In this document: piece after piece, positions 1 through 8,029 of the stretch
Layout of the letters: every line of letters starts with the position of its first letter
Position numbering within the stretch: position 1 is the stretch's first letter
Assembly (NCBI GenBank): GCA_025656505.1
Contig: JAHXHR010000019.1
Location: forward strand, 1-38,676
Source: Candidatus Thiodiazotropha sp. (ex Epidulcina cf. delphinae)
GTDB lineage: Bacteria; Pseudomonadota; Gammaproteobacteria; Chromatiales; Chromatiaceae
Direction: 5' to 3'
Length of the DNA: 38,676 bases
Notes under the pieces: model-generated
The model's database searches: none
The model's input: the letters and a program-made list of their open reading frames with translations, nothing else
Told to the model about the DNA's origin: nothing
Position numbers and translations under genes: made by a program

Positions 1-96
1 AGAAAAACAACCACCTATAGCCATTCATTGAGTAGAATAGCCGGGCAGTAAAATCAGCAAAAAACCTTGGGGAAACCCGGATAGACCCTATTTCCT

Positions 97-339
97 GTTC
101 CATGCATTGACAGCAAGGGCAAGGTAAAAAAGCGCTACCCCTATGAGGAGATGAAGACCCCCTATGACAAGCTCAAGTCCCTGCCCGAGGCAGACACCTT
201 TCTTAAGCCGGGCATCACCTTTGACCAGTTGGATGCAATCGCCCTCGCTATCAGCGACAATGAAGCGGCAAAACAGATGAACGAGGCCAAACATAAACTC
301 TTCAAAGCCATCTTTGAGCAGGACAGAAAGGCGATCTGA
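97..339 (+). pseudogene. C-terminal remnant of an integrase-type transposase
   Basis: The stretch reads as the carboxyl end of a DDE/rve-type transposase: a basic KRYPYEEM segment, then TPYDKLKSLPEA, LKPGITFDQLDAIA and SDNEAAKQMNEA. I recognise this pattern from the C-terminus of integrase-like transposases. Only about 75 residues remain. A stop at 82-84 and an apparent frame change near position 97 separate it from any upstream part, and the catalytic core is missing. An in-frame ATG at 151 gives a 62-codon open frame, but this is most simply the tail of a dead gene. The IS family cannot be fixed from this much sequence. Confidence 0.6.
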
Positions 340-465
340 ATAGCTTCTCTGACTGACCTTCAATTACCCTGTTTCAGACTCATTTAAGGATTGGAATAGA
401 CTGTAAAGTGGACCCCATATTCCAGGCAGTAGTTTAAGCTGTACTCTGGATAGAGGAACAGCAAG

Positions 466-537
466 ATAAGTGAGAAGAAGAAACGGAAGGTACACACCCC
501 CGAATTCAAGGCAAAGGTCGGGCTTGAGGCTTTGAAC
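466..537 (+). pseudogene. N-terminal remnant of an IS3-family OrfA transposase
   Basis: Translation from the ATA at 466 gives ISEKKKRKVHTPEFKAKV followed by GLEALN. This matches the start of IS3-family OrfA proteins (typically MSKKKRKxHTPEFKAKVxLEA), the helix-turn-helix DNA-binding subunit. The start codon has become ATA, and the frame is interrupted after about 24 codons by the CTAG-ended repeat fragment beginning at 538. No OrfB follows. It is a dead fragment. Confidence 0.65.
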
Positions 538-589
538 CTAGAATCCTCAGTTGACCACTATGCACAATTTGTCTAGTGGGCTTTATGTC
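538..589. repeat. Fragment of CTAG-ended repeat (same family as 17303-17537)
   Basis: The first 19 bases (CTAGAATCCTCAGTTGACC) are identical to the left end of the element at 17303. Similarity continues through CTATG and, after a gap, a shared TGGGCTTTAT segment. The rest of the element is missing. It lies inside the IS3 OrfA remnant, so it inserted into, or was rearranged with, an already mobile sequence. Confidence 0.6.
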
Positions 590-715
590 TTGACGATGGG
601 GGCCGCTTTAGAGTTCATTTTGCACACGTGCTTATCGCTACGCCAGCACACCTCAAACACCACTACGGCTTGCCCCTCATTGCCGGCGTTATGCCTCTAA
701 ATTGGAGATTCCGGG

Positions 716-838
716 ATGACGCCAGAGGAGTGGTGGAAAAATTTTGCATTGGGCATTGAAATCGATTCCGCCTCAGGAAAAGGCGCAGCGCGTAGGCAAT
801 GGCAGTTCTCTCGCCAAAGACAGGCCCGCGTTCTATGA
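716..838 (+). CDS. Possible 40-residue ORF, probably a gene fragment
   Basis: An ATG at 716 opens 40 codons (starting MTPEEWWKNFALGIEID). The opening resembles a short N-terminal motif I associate with small hypothetical proteins of gammaproteobacteria, but similarity stops after about 18 residues and the remainder is basic and unremarkable. No good ribosome binding site is visible. The stop falls inside the hairpin at 825-845. It is probably the surviving 5' end of a disrupted gene. Nothing else convincing is seen between 590 and 879. Confidence 0.25.
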   Translation: MTPEEWWKNFALGIEIDSASGKGAARRQWQFSRQRQARVL

Positions 839-845
839 ACGCGGG
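825..845 (-). terminator. Perfect 9-bp hairpin downstream of the PEP-CTERM gene
   Basis: CCCGCGTTC and GAACGCGGG form a perfect 9-bp stem with a three-base loop, about 35 bases past the stop of the minus-strand gene ending at 880. Read on the minus strand it is followed by CCTGTCTTT, a poor U tract, so terminator function is only plausible. Confidence 0.3.
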
Positions 846-879
846 CGTTCAGGTAAGGATCGCGTGAACACTGAATGTA

Positions 880-1647
880 TCAGCCGGTTTTTCTGCGAAC
901 TGCAACAAGACCACTCAAGCCAAAAAGCAACAGCAGGAATGTGCCTGGTTCCGGCACGCTCGTCGATTCAGCCGTTCGACTTGTCACTAAGATGTTATCG
1001 AGATCTACATCTAAGGCATGGTCGAGTCCGGCATTAGCTCTCCAAGGTGAAAGTGCGAAACGAAAAGATTCGATATCATCACCGGATGTTGTGAAAGTAT
1101 TGCTTCCCAGCAACCCGCCGTCAAGCCAGATTGATACTTGTTCCCCGATGAGGTCGTAATCTAAGAGTATGTTATAGCTCGTGTCGTTGCTGAACGATCC
1201 ACCGCTCATAACACCGTCTACCCCCCCCCAGTATCGAATGCCACTAGAACCATGGAAAGAAAGATTTCTGACTGATGGAGTATCTGCCAGCATAGTGAAT
1301 GCATAGTCGGAGCCGGCTAGGTTTTCCGAATAAAAGTCGAAGGAAAGCTGATAGTTATCGTAACCCTGCCCCATGTTCAATTCGATCTGCTCATAGGTCG
1401 ATGTTGCCGCTTCAAAATCCAGCGATTGACTCGGTGTGCCGGCAAAGGACGCCTCGACGGTTGGTGTCCCGAAAACGACTCGGCTGACTTGATCGCTGCC
1501 CGTCCCTGTTGATGGTGCTGACCCCACGCTATGGGTTGGCGCATCAAAATCGATGTTGTAGTGCGTTATGGTTCCCGCACTCGCCGATATTGGGTTAAGG
1601 ATAAGCGTTCCGGTTAATGATGAAATAAGAAAAATGCTCTTCAACAA
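880..1647 (-). CDS. PEP-CTERM sorting-domain exported protein
   Basis: A 255-residue secreted protein. It has an N-terminal signal peptide (residues 1-24, ending ISASAG). A beta-rich middle with Asn/Asp/Gly-rich segments is reminiscent of a concanavalin-like sandwich. The C-terminal sorting signal at 231-255 is VPEPGT, then a hydrophobic helix (FLLLLFGLSGLVAV) and a basic RRK end. PEP-CTERM proteins are processed by an exosortase and usually go to the cell surface or exopolysaccharide matrix; no exosortase is in this window. The start codon is TTG at 1645-1647, preceded on the minus strand by an AGGGAG ribosome binding site. The gene is isolated among mobile-element debris. Its specific function is unknown. 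Confidence 0.8.
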   Translation of the reverse strand: MLKSIFLISSLTGTLILNPISASAGTITHYNIDFDAPTHSVGSAPSTGTGSDQVSRVVFGTPTVEASFAGTPSQSLDFEAATSTYEQIELNMGQGYDNYQLSFDFYSENLAGSDYAFTMLADTPSVRNLSFHGSSGIRYWGGVDGVMSGGSFSNDTSYNILLDYDLIGEQVSIWLDGGLLGSNTFTTSGDDIESFRFALSPWRANAGLDHALDVDLDNILVTSRTAESTSVPEPGTFLLLLFGLSGLVAVRRKTG

Positions 1648-2102
1648 TTTATTTCTCCCTCTAGTATGTAAAGCAACTGAATTTTTCTCCCCAAGTAACG
1701 ATCAGGTGTAATGCAGAATCACCATGATCTCCTCATTTGACTATTATGCAAAAATCAGGCCAACTATAAATACAATGGCATTTCAAATAGATAGAAAATG
1801 AGCGTGAATTTTGTGTAAAAAAAACCGACACTTCATCAACTGGTTCACTTGCGTTCATCTCCTTGATACCCACCTGATAGGGCCACGCCCCGCCTTTTCC
1901 GTAACACTCACCACCCCGGCTCTTTACCGATGCAGCTTACGGTGGCTTGAAGCCTCCACCCGGTTGGCGGCTTCGAGGAATCTTCCCACACCTTTTATGC
2001 AGGCAGCGAAGCTGTGCGGAGGACTTCGTCCTCCTATGCGCCTTCGTGGCACACAATCATCACCATAACTCAGCATTATCGTGATCGTGCGGGTTGTAAA
2101 AA
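1648..2102. other. Gene-free stretch, probably mobile-element debris
   Basis: The first 150 bases are AT-rich and probably contain the promoter of the PEP-CTERM gene. From about 1880 to 2070 the composition becomes GC-rich. An open frame exists here (1811-2068, plus strand) but it has no ribosome binding site and a cysteine/arginine/serine-heavy translation unlike a folded protein. I cannot name this sequence; the direct neighbours are transposase fragments. Confidence 0.35.
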
Positions 2103-2280
2103 TATTTTGATGAGCTGAAAAATCACTGGGAGTGGGGTGATTTTACCACTCAAGATCTCAAGCGTTGTCGGCTTTATGGCAAGAATGACGGCCTTGATTT
2201 ACAACTGGTGAAATATCTTCATGGCCGACAACTGTATCCTCCGGCTTGGTTACCGGCTCCCGGATAGGAAACAGACATGC
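2103..2280 (+). pseudogene. Frameshifted C-terminal remnant of a DDE transposase
   Basis: In one frame the sequence gives DELKNHWEWGDFTTQDLKRC. It then continues in a second frame as FMARMTALIYNW followed by a TGA stop. Together these match the conserved region ELKNQWGWGGFTTQDLKRCR-MARMTALIYNWW near the end of a widespread DDE-type transposase family. At least one frameshift and one stop are present and the rest of the gene is absent, so it is dead. The exact IS family was not determined. Confidence 0.55.
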
Positions 2281-2522
2281 TTTGCAGTTAGAGGCAGCCT
2301 GAAAATTATCAGGCCGGGAGGTGGCAACTGCTCTTTTTAGCGTTACCGATCTTATGCTCCATCTTGTTGTCGCAGCCTGCAAATACCGGCATGGCCGAAA
2401 AAGGGAGCGTGAAGCGGCTATGAGTGTTAACAGGCCCTAGTACACAGGCAATCTATTCGATATTCTCAACACGATATAGTAACTTCACGCTCTCTTTATT
2501 TCGCTGAAGGCGGTAACTCCGC

Positions 2523-3158
2523 ATGATAGACTGGATGATGCACTACAAATTATGCTTTCTGGGGATCTGCCTGATCGGCTGCAGCTTTTCTGCGGCTGCT
2601 GAGATACGTTACGTCACGGATGAACTCCAACTCTCCTTGCACGAGCTGATCAACTCAAAAGGAAAGCTACTGCAACGTCTCAATAGCGGCAGTGAGCTTG
2701 AGCTCCTGGAGGAAAAGGGATTGTTTGCAAAAGTGCGCACCAAAGAGGGAATCGAGGGCTGGACCAAGGCGGGTTTTCTTATCAAGAACAAACCCGCCCG
2801 AGCGCAGCTCACGGAGTTTCAACAGCAGAACGAAACCCTGAACAACGCCTTACAACAGAAGACCGCCCAACTGAAAAGCGTTAAGACGAAATTGGCAAGT
2901 ATCAAGGACCGGGAAGAGCAAGCTAATGCCGAGTTGCAAGGGCAGTTGAAAAATGCCGAAAGCGTCCGCGCTGCATTGGATAGGATTCAACAGGAGAATG
3001 AAGCCCTGCGCCAGCGTCAAAGCGATCAGGAACGCGCCATTCCTCTGAATTGGGGACTGATCGCTACGGGCATAGCCTTCATCCTCGGTATAACAGCCGG
3101 AATTGCCCTATTCGACTTCCGCAGCCGCAGGCGTCACGGCGGTTTTCGCATCTATTGA
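2523..3158 (+). CDS. SH3b-domain membrane protein (YgiM/TIGR04211 type)
   Basis: A 211-residue envelope protein. Residues 1-26 form a signal peptide ending SAAAE. Residues 27-90 form a bacterial SH3 domain (EIRYVTDELQLSLHE, LNSGSELELLEE, GWTKAGFL). Residues 95-170 are a Gln/Glu/Lys-rich coiled coil. Residues 176-196 form a transmembrane helix, followed by a short basic tail. This order is that of the YgiM family, thought to bind peptidoglycan or a periplasmic partner while anchored in the inner membrane by the C-terminus. The minus-strand gene downstream ends two bases away, so the two genes converge. Family assignment is firm; molecular function is not established. Confidence 0.8.
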   Translation: MIDWMMHYKLCFLGICLIGCSFSAAAEIRYVTDELQLSLHELINSKGKLLQRLNSGSELELLEEKGLFAKVRTKEGIEGWTKAGFLIKNKPARAQLTEFQQQNETLNNALQQKTAQLKSVKTKLASIKDREEQANAELQGQLKNAESVRAALDRIQQENEALRQRQSDQERAIPLNWGLIATGIAFILGITAGIALFDFRSRRRHGGFRIY

Positions 3159-3159
3159 A

Positions 3160-4116
3160 TTAACATTCTATGGCGTATTTCTTGATCCGGTAGAGCAGCG
3201 TATCTCTGGTGAGACCCAGCAATCGAGCGGCTTTACTGCGATTTCCCAGGGTTTTTATAAGCGCCTGTTCAATAAGGCTGGCCTCCAGTTCATCCATGCT
3301 CAGCCCCTGTTCCGGCAGTACGAACCGACCACCCTCTGACGTACGATGGTTAGGCGCCATTCGAAACTCCTGGGACAGATTTTCAATCTCGACTTTACGC
3401 CCGGAAAAAAGGATCAACATGCGTTCCGAGAAATTCTTCAACTCCCGCACGTTGCCGGGCCAATGATAACCATTCAACCGCTTCAATACCGATTTGCTGT
3501 AGATCGGCGGACGCAGATCATAGCTCGAGGCGAGTTCGGCTGTCAGCCCTTTGAGCAACAGCTCCACATCGCCGGGACGCTGACGCAAGGGCGGTAACTC
3601 CAGCGGCAACACATGCAGACGATAGTAGAGGTCTCGGCGAAAGGTTCCGTCATTGATGGAGCGGAAGAGATCCCGGTTGGTGACGGCGATGACCCGCACA
3701 TCGACTCGCGGATGATTCGCACATCCGACTGTCTGACACTCCCCTGTTTCCAGGAAACGCAATAGTTTTGCCTGTATCGCAACCGACAGCTCACCGATCT
3801 CGTCCAGGAACAGGGTGCCGCCATGGGCAGCCTGCACCTTACCGATGCCATCACTGAAGGCCCCGGTAAAGGCGCCCCTGCGATGACCGAAGAGTTCACT
3901 CTCGGCCAGTTGCACGGGCAATGCTGCACAGTTGACGGTTATGAAGGGCTTGTCCCGACGACGGCTGTTCTCGTGAAGCGCCTGAGCCAACAGCTCTTTG
4001 CCCGTACCACTCTCACCCGTCACCAGGACGGTGGCGTCAGTGGCGGATACGATGCGCATGGCGCGAAGCAAGGTCTGAAATTCCGGGGCTTTTCCTAACA
4101 TAGCGATCTCCGACAT
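3160..4116 (-). CDS. Sigma-54-dependent transcriptional activator, no sensor domain
   Basis: A 318-residue enhancer-binding protein. It consists of an AAA+ sigma-54 interaction domain and a Fis-type helix-turn-helix. Visible motifs are Walker A (GESGTGKE), the sigma-54-contacting GAFTGA loop, Walker B (GGTLFLDEIGEL), sensor/arginine-finger segments (FRRDLYYRL, WPGNVREL) and the C-terminal helix-turn-helix (RSKAARLLGLTRDTLLYRI). There is no receiver, PAS or GAF domain in front, as in PspF, so activity is presumably set by a partner protein or by expression level. The open frame extends upstream to 4254, but that segment looks non-coding; the ATG at 4114-4116 (MSEIAML) is preferred. It lies 61 bases after the LysR gene on the same strand and may be co-transcribed. 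Targets are unknown. Confidence 0.85.
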   Translation of the reverse strand: MSEIAMLGKAPEFQTLLRAMRIVSATDATVLVTGESGTGKELLAQALHENSRRRDKPFITVNCAALPVQLAESELFGHRRGAFTGAFSDGIGKVQAAHGGTLFLDEIGELSVAIQAKLLRFLETGECQTVGCANHPRVDVRVIAVTNRDLFRSINDGTFRRDLYYRLHVLPLELPPLRQRPGDVELLLKGLTAELASSYDLRPPIYSKSVLKRLNGYHWPGNVRELKNFSERMLILFSGRKVEIENLSQEFRMAPNHRTSEGGRFVLPEQGLSMDELEASLIEQALIKTLGNRSKAARLLGLTRDTLLYRIKKYAIEC

Positions 4117-4177
4117 AAACCGCCGATATTGTAAAACAGTTTGTCCCCTGTTAAAAATGCAATGGGAACGGACTTCC

Positions 4178-5089
4178 CTATATGAATACCTCTTTGACGA
4201 TTTCAAGAAAACGCTTGGCCTGGGGGGAGAAGAACTTACCTCGGCGCAACACAATGCCGTAACTCCTGTCGGGAAAGTATTCGCCCAGTGGGATGCTGGC
4301 TATCCGCTCTTCACCAGTGAGGCAGACATCCGTGACAATGGAGATACCCAGACCAATCTCCACATACTTTTTGATCACCTCCCATCCGCCTGCCTCGAGG
4401 GTGACGTTGTAGTTGGCGTTGTGCTGTTTGAAGACCAGGTCGACCATTCGCCAGGTACTCAGGTGGTGCGGCGGCAGGATCAGACCGTATGGGCTGATAT
4501 CGTGCAGCCGGATGGTCTCCTTCTTGGCCAGCGGATGATCCAGTGGCACGATAAGCACCGGAGCGTAGTTCACCACCGGCTGATAGGTGACATCGTCCGG
4601 CACTTCAAGCATCGAACCGATGGCCAGGTCTGCCTCGTCCGCCCGGAGCATAGCCATACCGTCGCGTCCTGTCACATTGTGCAGTTTCATCCGTATCCCG
4701 GGATAGCGCTCCGCGAATCGGCGAATGGGTTCCGGAAGGATGTAGAGGATGGTGGATTCACCGGCGGCGACATTCAATTCGCCGCTCTCCAATTTTCCAC
4801 ATGAGGCGGAAAAGGTCTCCTGTAATTTATCCATGCCCTCCACCAGCGGTTGGGAAAGCTTGTAGAGGGTCTCACCTTCAGGCGTCAATTTGATTTTCGG
4901 GCCCCTTCGTTCAAACAGCATCGTCTCCAGTTCACGCTCCAGGGCCTGTATCTGCAACGAAACCGTGGGTTGGCTAAGATAGAGTCTGTCTGCCGCCTCG
5001 CTGATGGATCCCGTCTGCGCGGCATGACAAAAGGCGCGCAACTGCTTGAGCCGATTCTGCTTGTAATGAATCTGTGGAGTGCCCGCCAT
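4178..5089 (-). CDS. LysR-family transcriptional regulator
   Basis: A 303-residue LysR-type regulator of normal length. The winged helix-turn-helix is at residues 15-75 (LRAFCHAAQTGSISEAADRL, then SQPTVSLQIQALE and FERRGPKIKLTPEG). The effector-binding domain occupies about 95-295. It is followed at 61 bases by the sigma-54 activator on the same strand and faces the pentapeptide gene across a short divergent region that contains an inverted repeat (5103-5123). LysR proteins commonly repress their own promoter from such a site. The specificity pocket cannot be read from sequence, so the co-inducer is unknown. Confidence 0.85.
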   Translation of the reverse strand: MAGTPQIHYKQNRLKQLRAFCHAAQTGSISEAADRLYLSQPTVSLQIQALERELETMLFERRGPKIKLTPEGETLYKLSQPLVEGMDKLQETFSASCGKLESGELNVAAGESTILYILPEPIRRFAERYPGIRMKLHNVTGRDGMAMLRADEADLAIGSMLEVPDDVTYQPVVNYAPVLIVPLDHPLAKKETIRLHDISPYGLILPPHHLSTWRMVDLVFKQHNANYNVTLEAGGWEVIKKYVEIGLGISIVTDVCLTGEERIASIPLGEYFPDRSYGIVLRRGKFFSPQAKRFLEIVKEVFI

Positions 5090-5102
5090 ATAACTTGCTC
5101 AT

Positions 5103-5123
5103 AGTATTAATATAATCAATACT
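5103..5123. promoter_or_regulatory. Candidate LysR operator in the divergent promoter region
   Basis: AGTATT and AATACT form a perfect 6-bp dyad with a 9-base spacer, 14 bases upstream of the LysR start codon. LysR proteins bind interrupted dyads of the T-N11-A class, so this is a reasonable autoregulatory site. A second AT-rich segment with ACTAGTATAG follows at about 5154. Confidence 0.4.
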
Positions 5124-5193
5124 AGATGTAGAAGATACCGATAGCAATTTATGACTAGTATAGGATTTAGGATTCATTCGGTAGGAGGAGCAT

Positions 5194-5532
5194 ATGCAGA
5201 AGCCCGAGCAGAAACAGGATCCGATGTATCTCTTGCTCAAAGAGGGGAAGGTCGAAGAGTTCAACCGGCGGCGCGCCGAAGGCGAGGCCTGCGACTTGCG
5301 GTTTGCTGATCTAAGGGGAGTCGACCTACGGGATCTGGACGCCCGTAATCTGGACTTGGCGGACGCCTATCTGCGCCATGCAGATCTACGCGGACTGAAC
5401 CTGAGCCATACCAATCTCGAGGGCGCCAGCATCAATAGCGCGAAGATTTCCGGCACCTATTTCCCCTCCAGCCTCTCTGCCGAGGAGATTACCCTTTCCC
5501 TGGTGCATGGCACACGCCTGCGCACCCGCTGA
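5194..5532 (+). CDS. Small pentapeptide-repeat protein
   Basis: A 112-residue protein. Residues 35-85 are tandem A(D/N)LXX pentapeptides (ADLRG, VDLRD, LDARN, LDLAD, AYLRH, ADLRG, LNLSH, TNLEG), predicted to form a short right-handed quadrilateral beta-helix. It has no signal peptide, so it is probably cytoplasmic. A strong ribosome binding site (GGAGGAG) precedes the ATG at 5194. It is divergent from the LysR gene and may be a target of it. Pentapeptide proteins range from gyrase-protecting DNA mimics to proteins of unknown role; this one is too short to assign. Confidence 0.8.
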   Translation: MQKPEQKQDPMYLLLKEGKVEEFNRRRAEGEACDLRFADLRGVDLRDLDARNLDLADAYLRHADLRGLNLSHTNLEGASINSAKISGTYFPSSLSAEEITLSLVHGTRLRTR

Positions 5533-5553
5533 CTTAACTAACCCGAAGGGTGA

Positions 5554-6657
5554 TTAGTCGTCCGCATCGAGTTGCGCGAGGATATTCCGCGCAACCAGGC
5601 GTTGCTCCGCATCCCCTTCCTGGAGGATCTCGTACAGCAGTTCCCTGGCGCTATCGATATCGCCTGCGTTCCGGTACGCCCGGACCCGGTGGAGCCTTTC
5701 CATGGCGCTATCGACTTCGTCACCCTCCGCCTCTTCGATGGCATCCAGTTCAGTTTCCATCTCATCATCTGTGAGGGACACAAAACGGTCCGGATCCACA
5801 TACTCCCGGGCAGGATCGATATCACTACCTACCATCTCATCCGCGACCTCGTCCTTTGACCCGCTCATTGCCATGCCGGCAGCTGCGACAACAGGCTCGT
5901 CCTTCAATTCTCTATCCGGCTGCCTGACAAAGCCTTTCGAGAAGATAAGACCCAGTTCGAACAGAACCCACATCGGTAACGCAAGCAGGGTCTGTGAAAT
6001 GATATCAGGCGGGGTCAGGAACATCCCGGCCACAAAGGCGCCGACAATCACGTAGGGGCGTTTGTGGCGCAACTGTTCAGGGGTGGTGATACCCATCCAG
6101 ACCAGGATGATGGTGGCGATCGGAACCTCGAAGGCAACCCCGAAGGCAAAAAACAAGGTCATCACGAAATCGAGGTAGCTCCCCATGTCGGTGGCGACCT
6201 CGATACCTTCCGGCGCAGTACCGGCGAGAAAGGCGAATACCAGGGGGAAGACCACAAAATAAGCGAATGCCATCCCCAAATAGAAGAGCAGTGTGCTGGA
6301 AACCAGCAACGGCACGACCAGCCGCTTTTCATGCCGGTAGAGACCAGGCGCTACAAATGCCCAAAACTGGTAAAGGATAAAAGGGATGACGGCAAATACG
6401 GCCAGTTGCAGACTGAGTTTGAAGGGGATCAGGAACGGATCTATCGGTTTGGTGGAAATCATGCTGCCGCCTTCCGGCAGCGCCGCGCGCATGGGTCCCG
6501 CGATTGCACTATAGAGATCGTCGGCGAATGGAAACAGTATCAGAAACACCGCCAGCACCGCCAAGACCATGCGCAACACACGATCGCGCAACTCGATCAG
6601 ATGGGCTACCAGCGGCTGCTCATGGGTGGTGGTATCAGGGGAGTTGGCGACCGACAT
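5554..6657 (-). CDS. tatC: Sec-independent translocase TatC with a C-terminal extension
   Basis: TatC forms, with TatB, the twin-arginine signal receptor of the Tat pathway in the inner membrane. Residues 15-255 show the family's six transmembrane helices and hallmarks: [11 protein letters not shown] near the N-terminus, [30 protein letters not shown] and [12 protein letters not shown]. The protein is 367 residues from the ATG at 6655-6657 (MSVANSP), about 110 longer than usual. The extra C-terminus is acidic and ends in a TPR-like segment ([17 protein letters not shown], then [10 protein letters not shown]) resembling the FimV C-terminal domain. The open frame runs further upstream only because it reads into the repeat element at 6668. 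Third gene of tatABC, separated from tatB by that element. Confidence 0.93.
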   Translation of the reverse strand: MSVANSPDTTTHEQPLVAHLIELRDRVLRMVLAVLAVFLILFPFADDLYSAIAGPMRAALPEGGSMISTKPIDPFLIPFKLSLQLAVFAVIPFILYQFWAFVAPGLYRHEKRLVVPLLVSSTLLFYLGMAFAYFVVFPLVFAFLAGTAPEGIEVATDMGSYLDFVMTLFFAFGVAFEVPIATIILVWMGITTPEQLRHKRPYVIVGAFVAGMFLTPPDIISQTLLALPMWVLFELGLIFSKGFVRQPDRELKDEPVVAAAGMAMSGSKDEVADEMVGSDIDPAREYVDPDRFVSLTDDEMETELDAIEEAEGDEVDSAMERLHRVRAYRNAGDIDSARELLYEILQEGDAEQRLVARNILAQLDADD

Positions 6658-6667
6658 CGGTATCCGG

Positions 6668-6942
6668 CTAGCCCGCATTTCTCAGCAGGATTTGGATTTT
6701 TGGGGCAAGCCGGCGAAGCACCCCAAAGGCACTTCCTGCGGGGCGGAGGTTGAACGATTAGCCGCCGAAGCATAGCCGTCGCTATGGTTCAAGGCTAATC
6801 GTTCAAGATTCGCAGCCGGATTGTTCCAAAAACCAAATAGGACGGGGTGTAAATGTACTACCATCATTTTTTGAAGCTTAGTCGGTTAAATTTCATCATG
6901 TCATCCGTTCATCCGGTCCGCCTGGTGGGAAATGCGGGCTAG
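6668..6942. repeat. CTAG-ended inverted-repeat element, family A copy 1
   Basis: A 275-bp non-coding element between tatB and tatC. The ends are inverted repeats matching at 20 of 22 positions (left starts CTAGCCCGCATTTCTC). An inner perfect 14-bp stem pairs 6750-6763 with 6793-6806. An outer imperfect stem pairs a TTTGGATTTTTGG segment with CCAAAAACCAAATAGGA. A second copy lies at 36771-37020. The right-hand CTAG supplies the TAG stop of tatB, and the left end lies 10 bases from the tatC start. It has no transposase, so it is MITE-like. Confidence 0.85.
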
Positions 6943-7265
6943 TTTTTGTCGTGTGAATCGAGGGCTTCCCGGCTCTCTTTCACCTGTTCAACCGTCTCAT
7001 GCTTAATCTGATTGAAATCACCCTTGGTCTCTTCAAACATTTCATGCACCGGATTGGCCAAGCCCGTCTGCTGTTCGATGACCTCCTTGAGCTCCTCCGC
7101 CTTTATCTCTTTGTCAATATCCGCCTTCACATTGGCGACAAAGCGCCGCCCGCGACCCAACCAATGGCCTGCGGTGCGGGCCACTTTGGGCAGACGCTCC
7201 GGCCCGATAACAACCAGCGCCACCAGCGCGATAATCGTCAGTTCCCAGAAACCGACATCAAACAT
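6939..7265 (-). CDS. tatB: Sec-independent translocase subunit TatB
   Basis: A 108-residue TatB. It has one N-terminal transmembrane helix with the diagnostic opening MFDVGFWELTIIALVALVVIG, the hinge PERLPKVARTAG, an amphipathic helix, then a charged tail. The FDVGF start (TatB) rather than FGGIS (TatA) separates the two paralogues. Its TAG stop is contributed by the CTAG end of the repeat element at 6668-6942, so the present C-terminus may have been set or preserved by that insertion. It lies 39 bases after tatA. Confidence 0.93.
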   Translation of the reverse strand: MFDVGFWELTIIALVALVVIGPERLPKVARTAGHWLGRGRRFVANVKADIDKEIKAEELKEVIEQQTGLANPVHEMFEETKGDFNQIKHETVEQVKESREALDSHDKN

Positions 7266-7304
7266 GGCTCTCTCTCATCAGTGACAGGTGGGATGCGCCG
7301 CAAT

Positions 7305-7562
7305 TCAGCTCTTGTCTCTTTCCTTGGAGGTCACTTCACCGTCGACCACGGCCCCTGACTCCTGCTTCTCGATCTGTTCCTTCTCCTTTTGCTCTTCTTT
7401 TTGCTCTTCTTTTTGCTCGCCATTCTTTATCGCACCCTTAAAGCCTTTAATGGCGCCTCCCAGGTCCGAACCGATATTTTTCAACCGTTTGGTCCCGAAC
7501 AACAGCAATACGATTGCCAAAATGATCAACAATTGCCAGATACTTATACCACCAAAACCCAT
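7305..7562 (-). CDS. tatA: Sec-independent translocase subunit TatA
   Basis: An 85-residue TatA, the pore-forming component of the twin-arginine system. The start is [20 protein letters not shown], followed by the [21 protein letters not shown] amphipathic region. A highly charged tail contains three near-perfect EEQK repeats. The start is set at 7562 because TatA proteins begin directly before the transmembrane helix; the frame extends 12 codons upstream without support. It heads tatABC, downstream of hisE, from which it is separated by the repeat element at 7760-8029. That element may uncouple tat from the his transcript. Confidence 0.92.
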   Translation of the reverse strand: MGFGGISIWQLLIILAIVLLLFGTKRLKNIGSDLGGAIKGFKGAIKNGEQKEEQKEEQKEKEQIEKQESGAVVDGEVTSKERDKS

Positions 7563-7759
7563 AGTCTTCTCCAATCTCCGGTCAAGCCGGTTTCTCATTT
7601 TAGGAATACTGCGCGAGTTGTAGACCTGGTCTCGTAGATTCTTGATGGCGAACCGGACGAATCTCTACCCCGCCGTGAACCCATGGATACGGATTGCACC
7701 CTGAAAACACGGCCCGCGCATGGATCCGTTGTCGATTCGATCAGATCTGGGATCATACC

Positions 7760-8029
7760 CTAGTGTACCTCGTCATAGATACTGTAACATTCAGAGTCAC
7801 CCATATGCGTCAAGACAAGGCGCGACTCGCCGGGAATGGCAGGCCCTTTCCAAGAGCCGCAACGTGGGATTGGCGCAAATGGGTGGCTCCCTTCGGGCGA
7901 GCCGGGAAGGGGTCATCCACGGCGTTATGCCTCTTGGCAAGGGCTGGGCCATTCCCGGCGAGGCATGCCTTGCGGCTAACCCCTTCCCGGCCCGCTGAAT
8001 ATTACAGTATCCATGACGAGGCACACTAG
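7760..8029. repeat. CTAG-ended inverted-repeat element, family B, complete copy
   Basis: A 270-bp element whose 35-bp terminal inverted repeats (7760-7794 and 7995-8029) match at 32 of 35 positions. Inside is a second, imperfect palindrome built around CGCCGGGAATGGC, AGGCCCTT and CCAAGAG on one side and their complements on the other. It has no coding capacity. It lies between hisE and tatA. A truncated relative lies at 24865-24918, and a similar nested plan is seen at 17038-17306. Confidence 0.85.

Noticed and set aside
744..1159. Plus-strand open frames of 97 and 94 codons overlapping the PEP-CTERM gene
   Set aside because: They largely mirror the minus-strand PEP-CTERM frame, lack ribosome binding sites and have no recognisable domains.
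1811..2068. 85-codon plus-strand frame
   Set aside because: Amino-acid composition is not protein-like and there is no ribosome binding site; the DNA looks like repeat-derived sequence.
2158..2382. 74-codon minus-strand frame
   Set aside because: It is antisense to the recognisable transposase remnant at 2103-2280.
2405..2500. GAGCGTGAAG/CTTCACGCTC inverted repeat upstream of the SH3-domain gene
   Set aside because: The arms are only 10 bp and about 80 bases apart, not followed by a T run and not matching the CTAG families; too weak to call.
4157..4804. 215-codon plus-strand frame opposite the LysR gene
   Set aside because: It is a shadow of the LysR coding strand; the opposite frame has complete LysR motifs.
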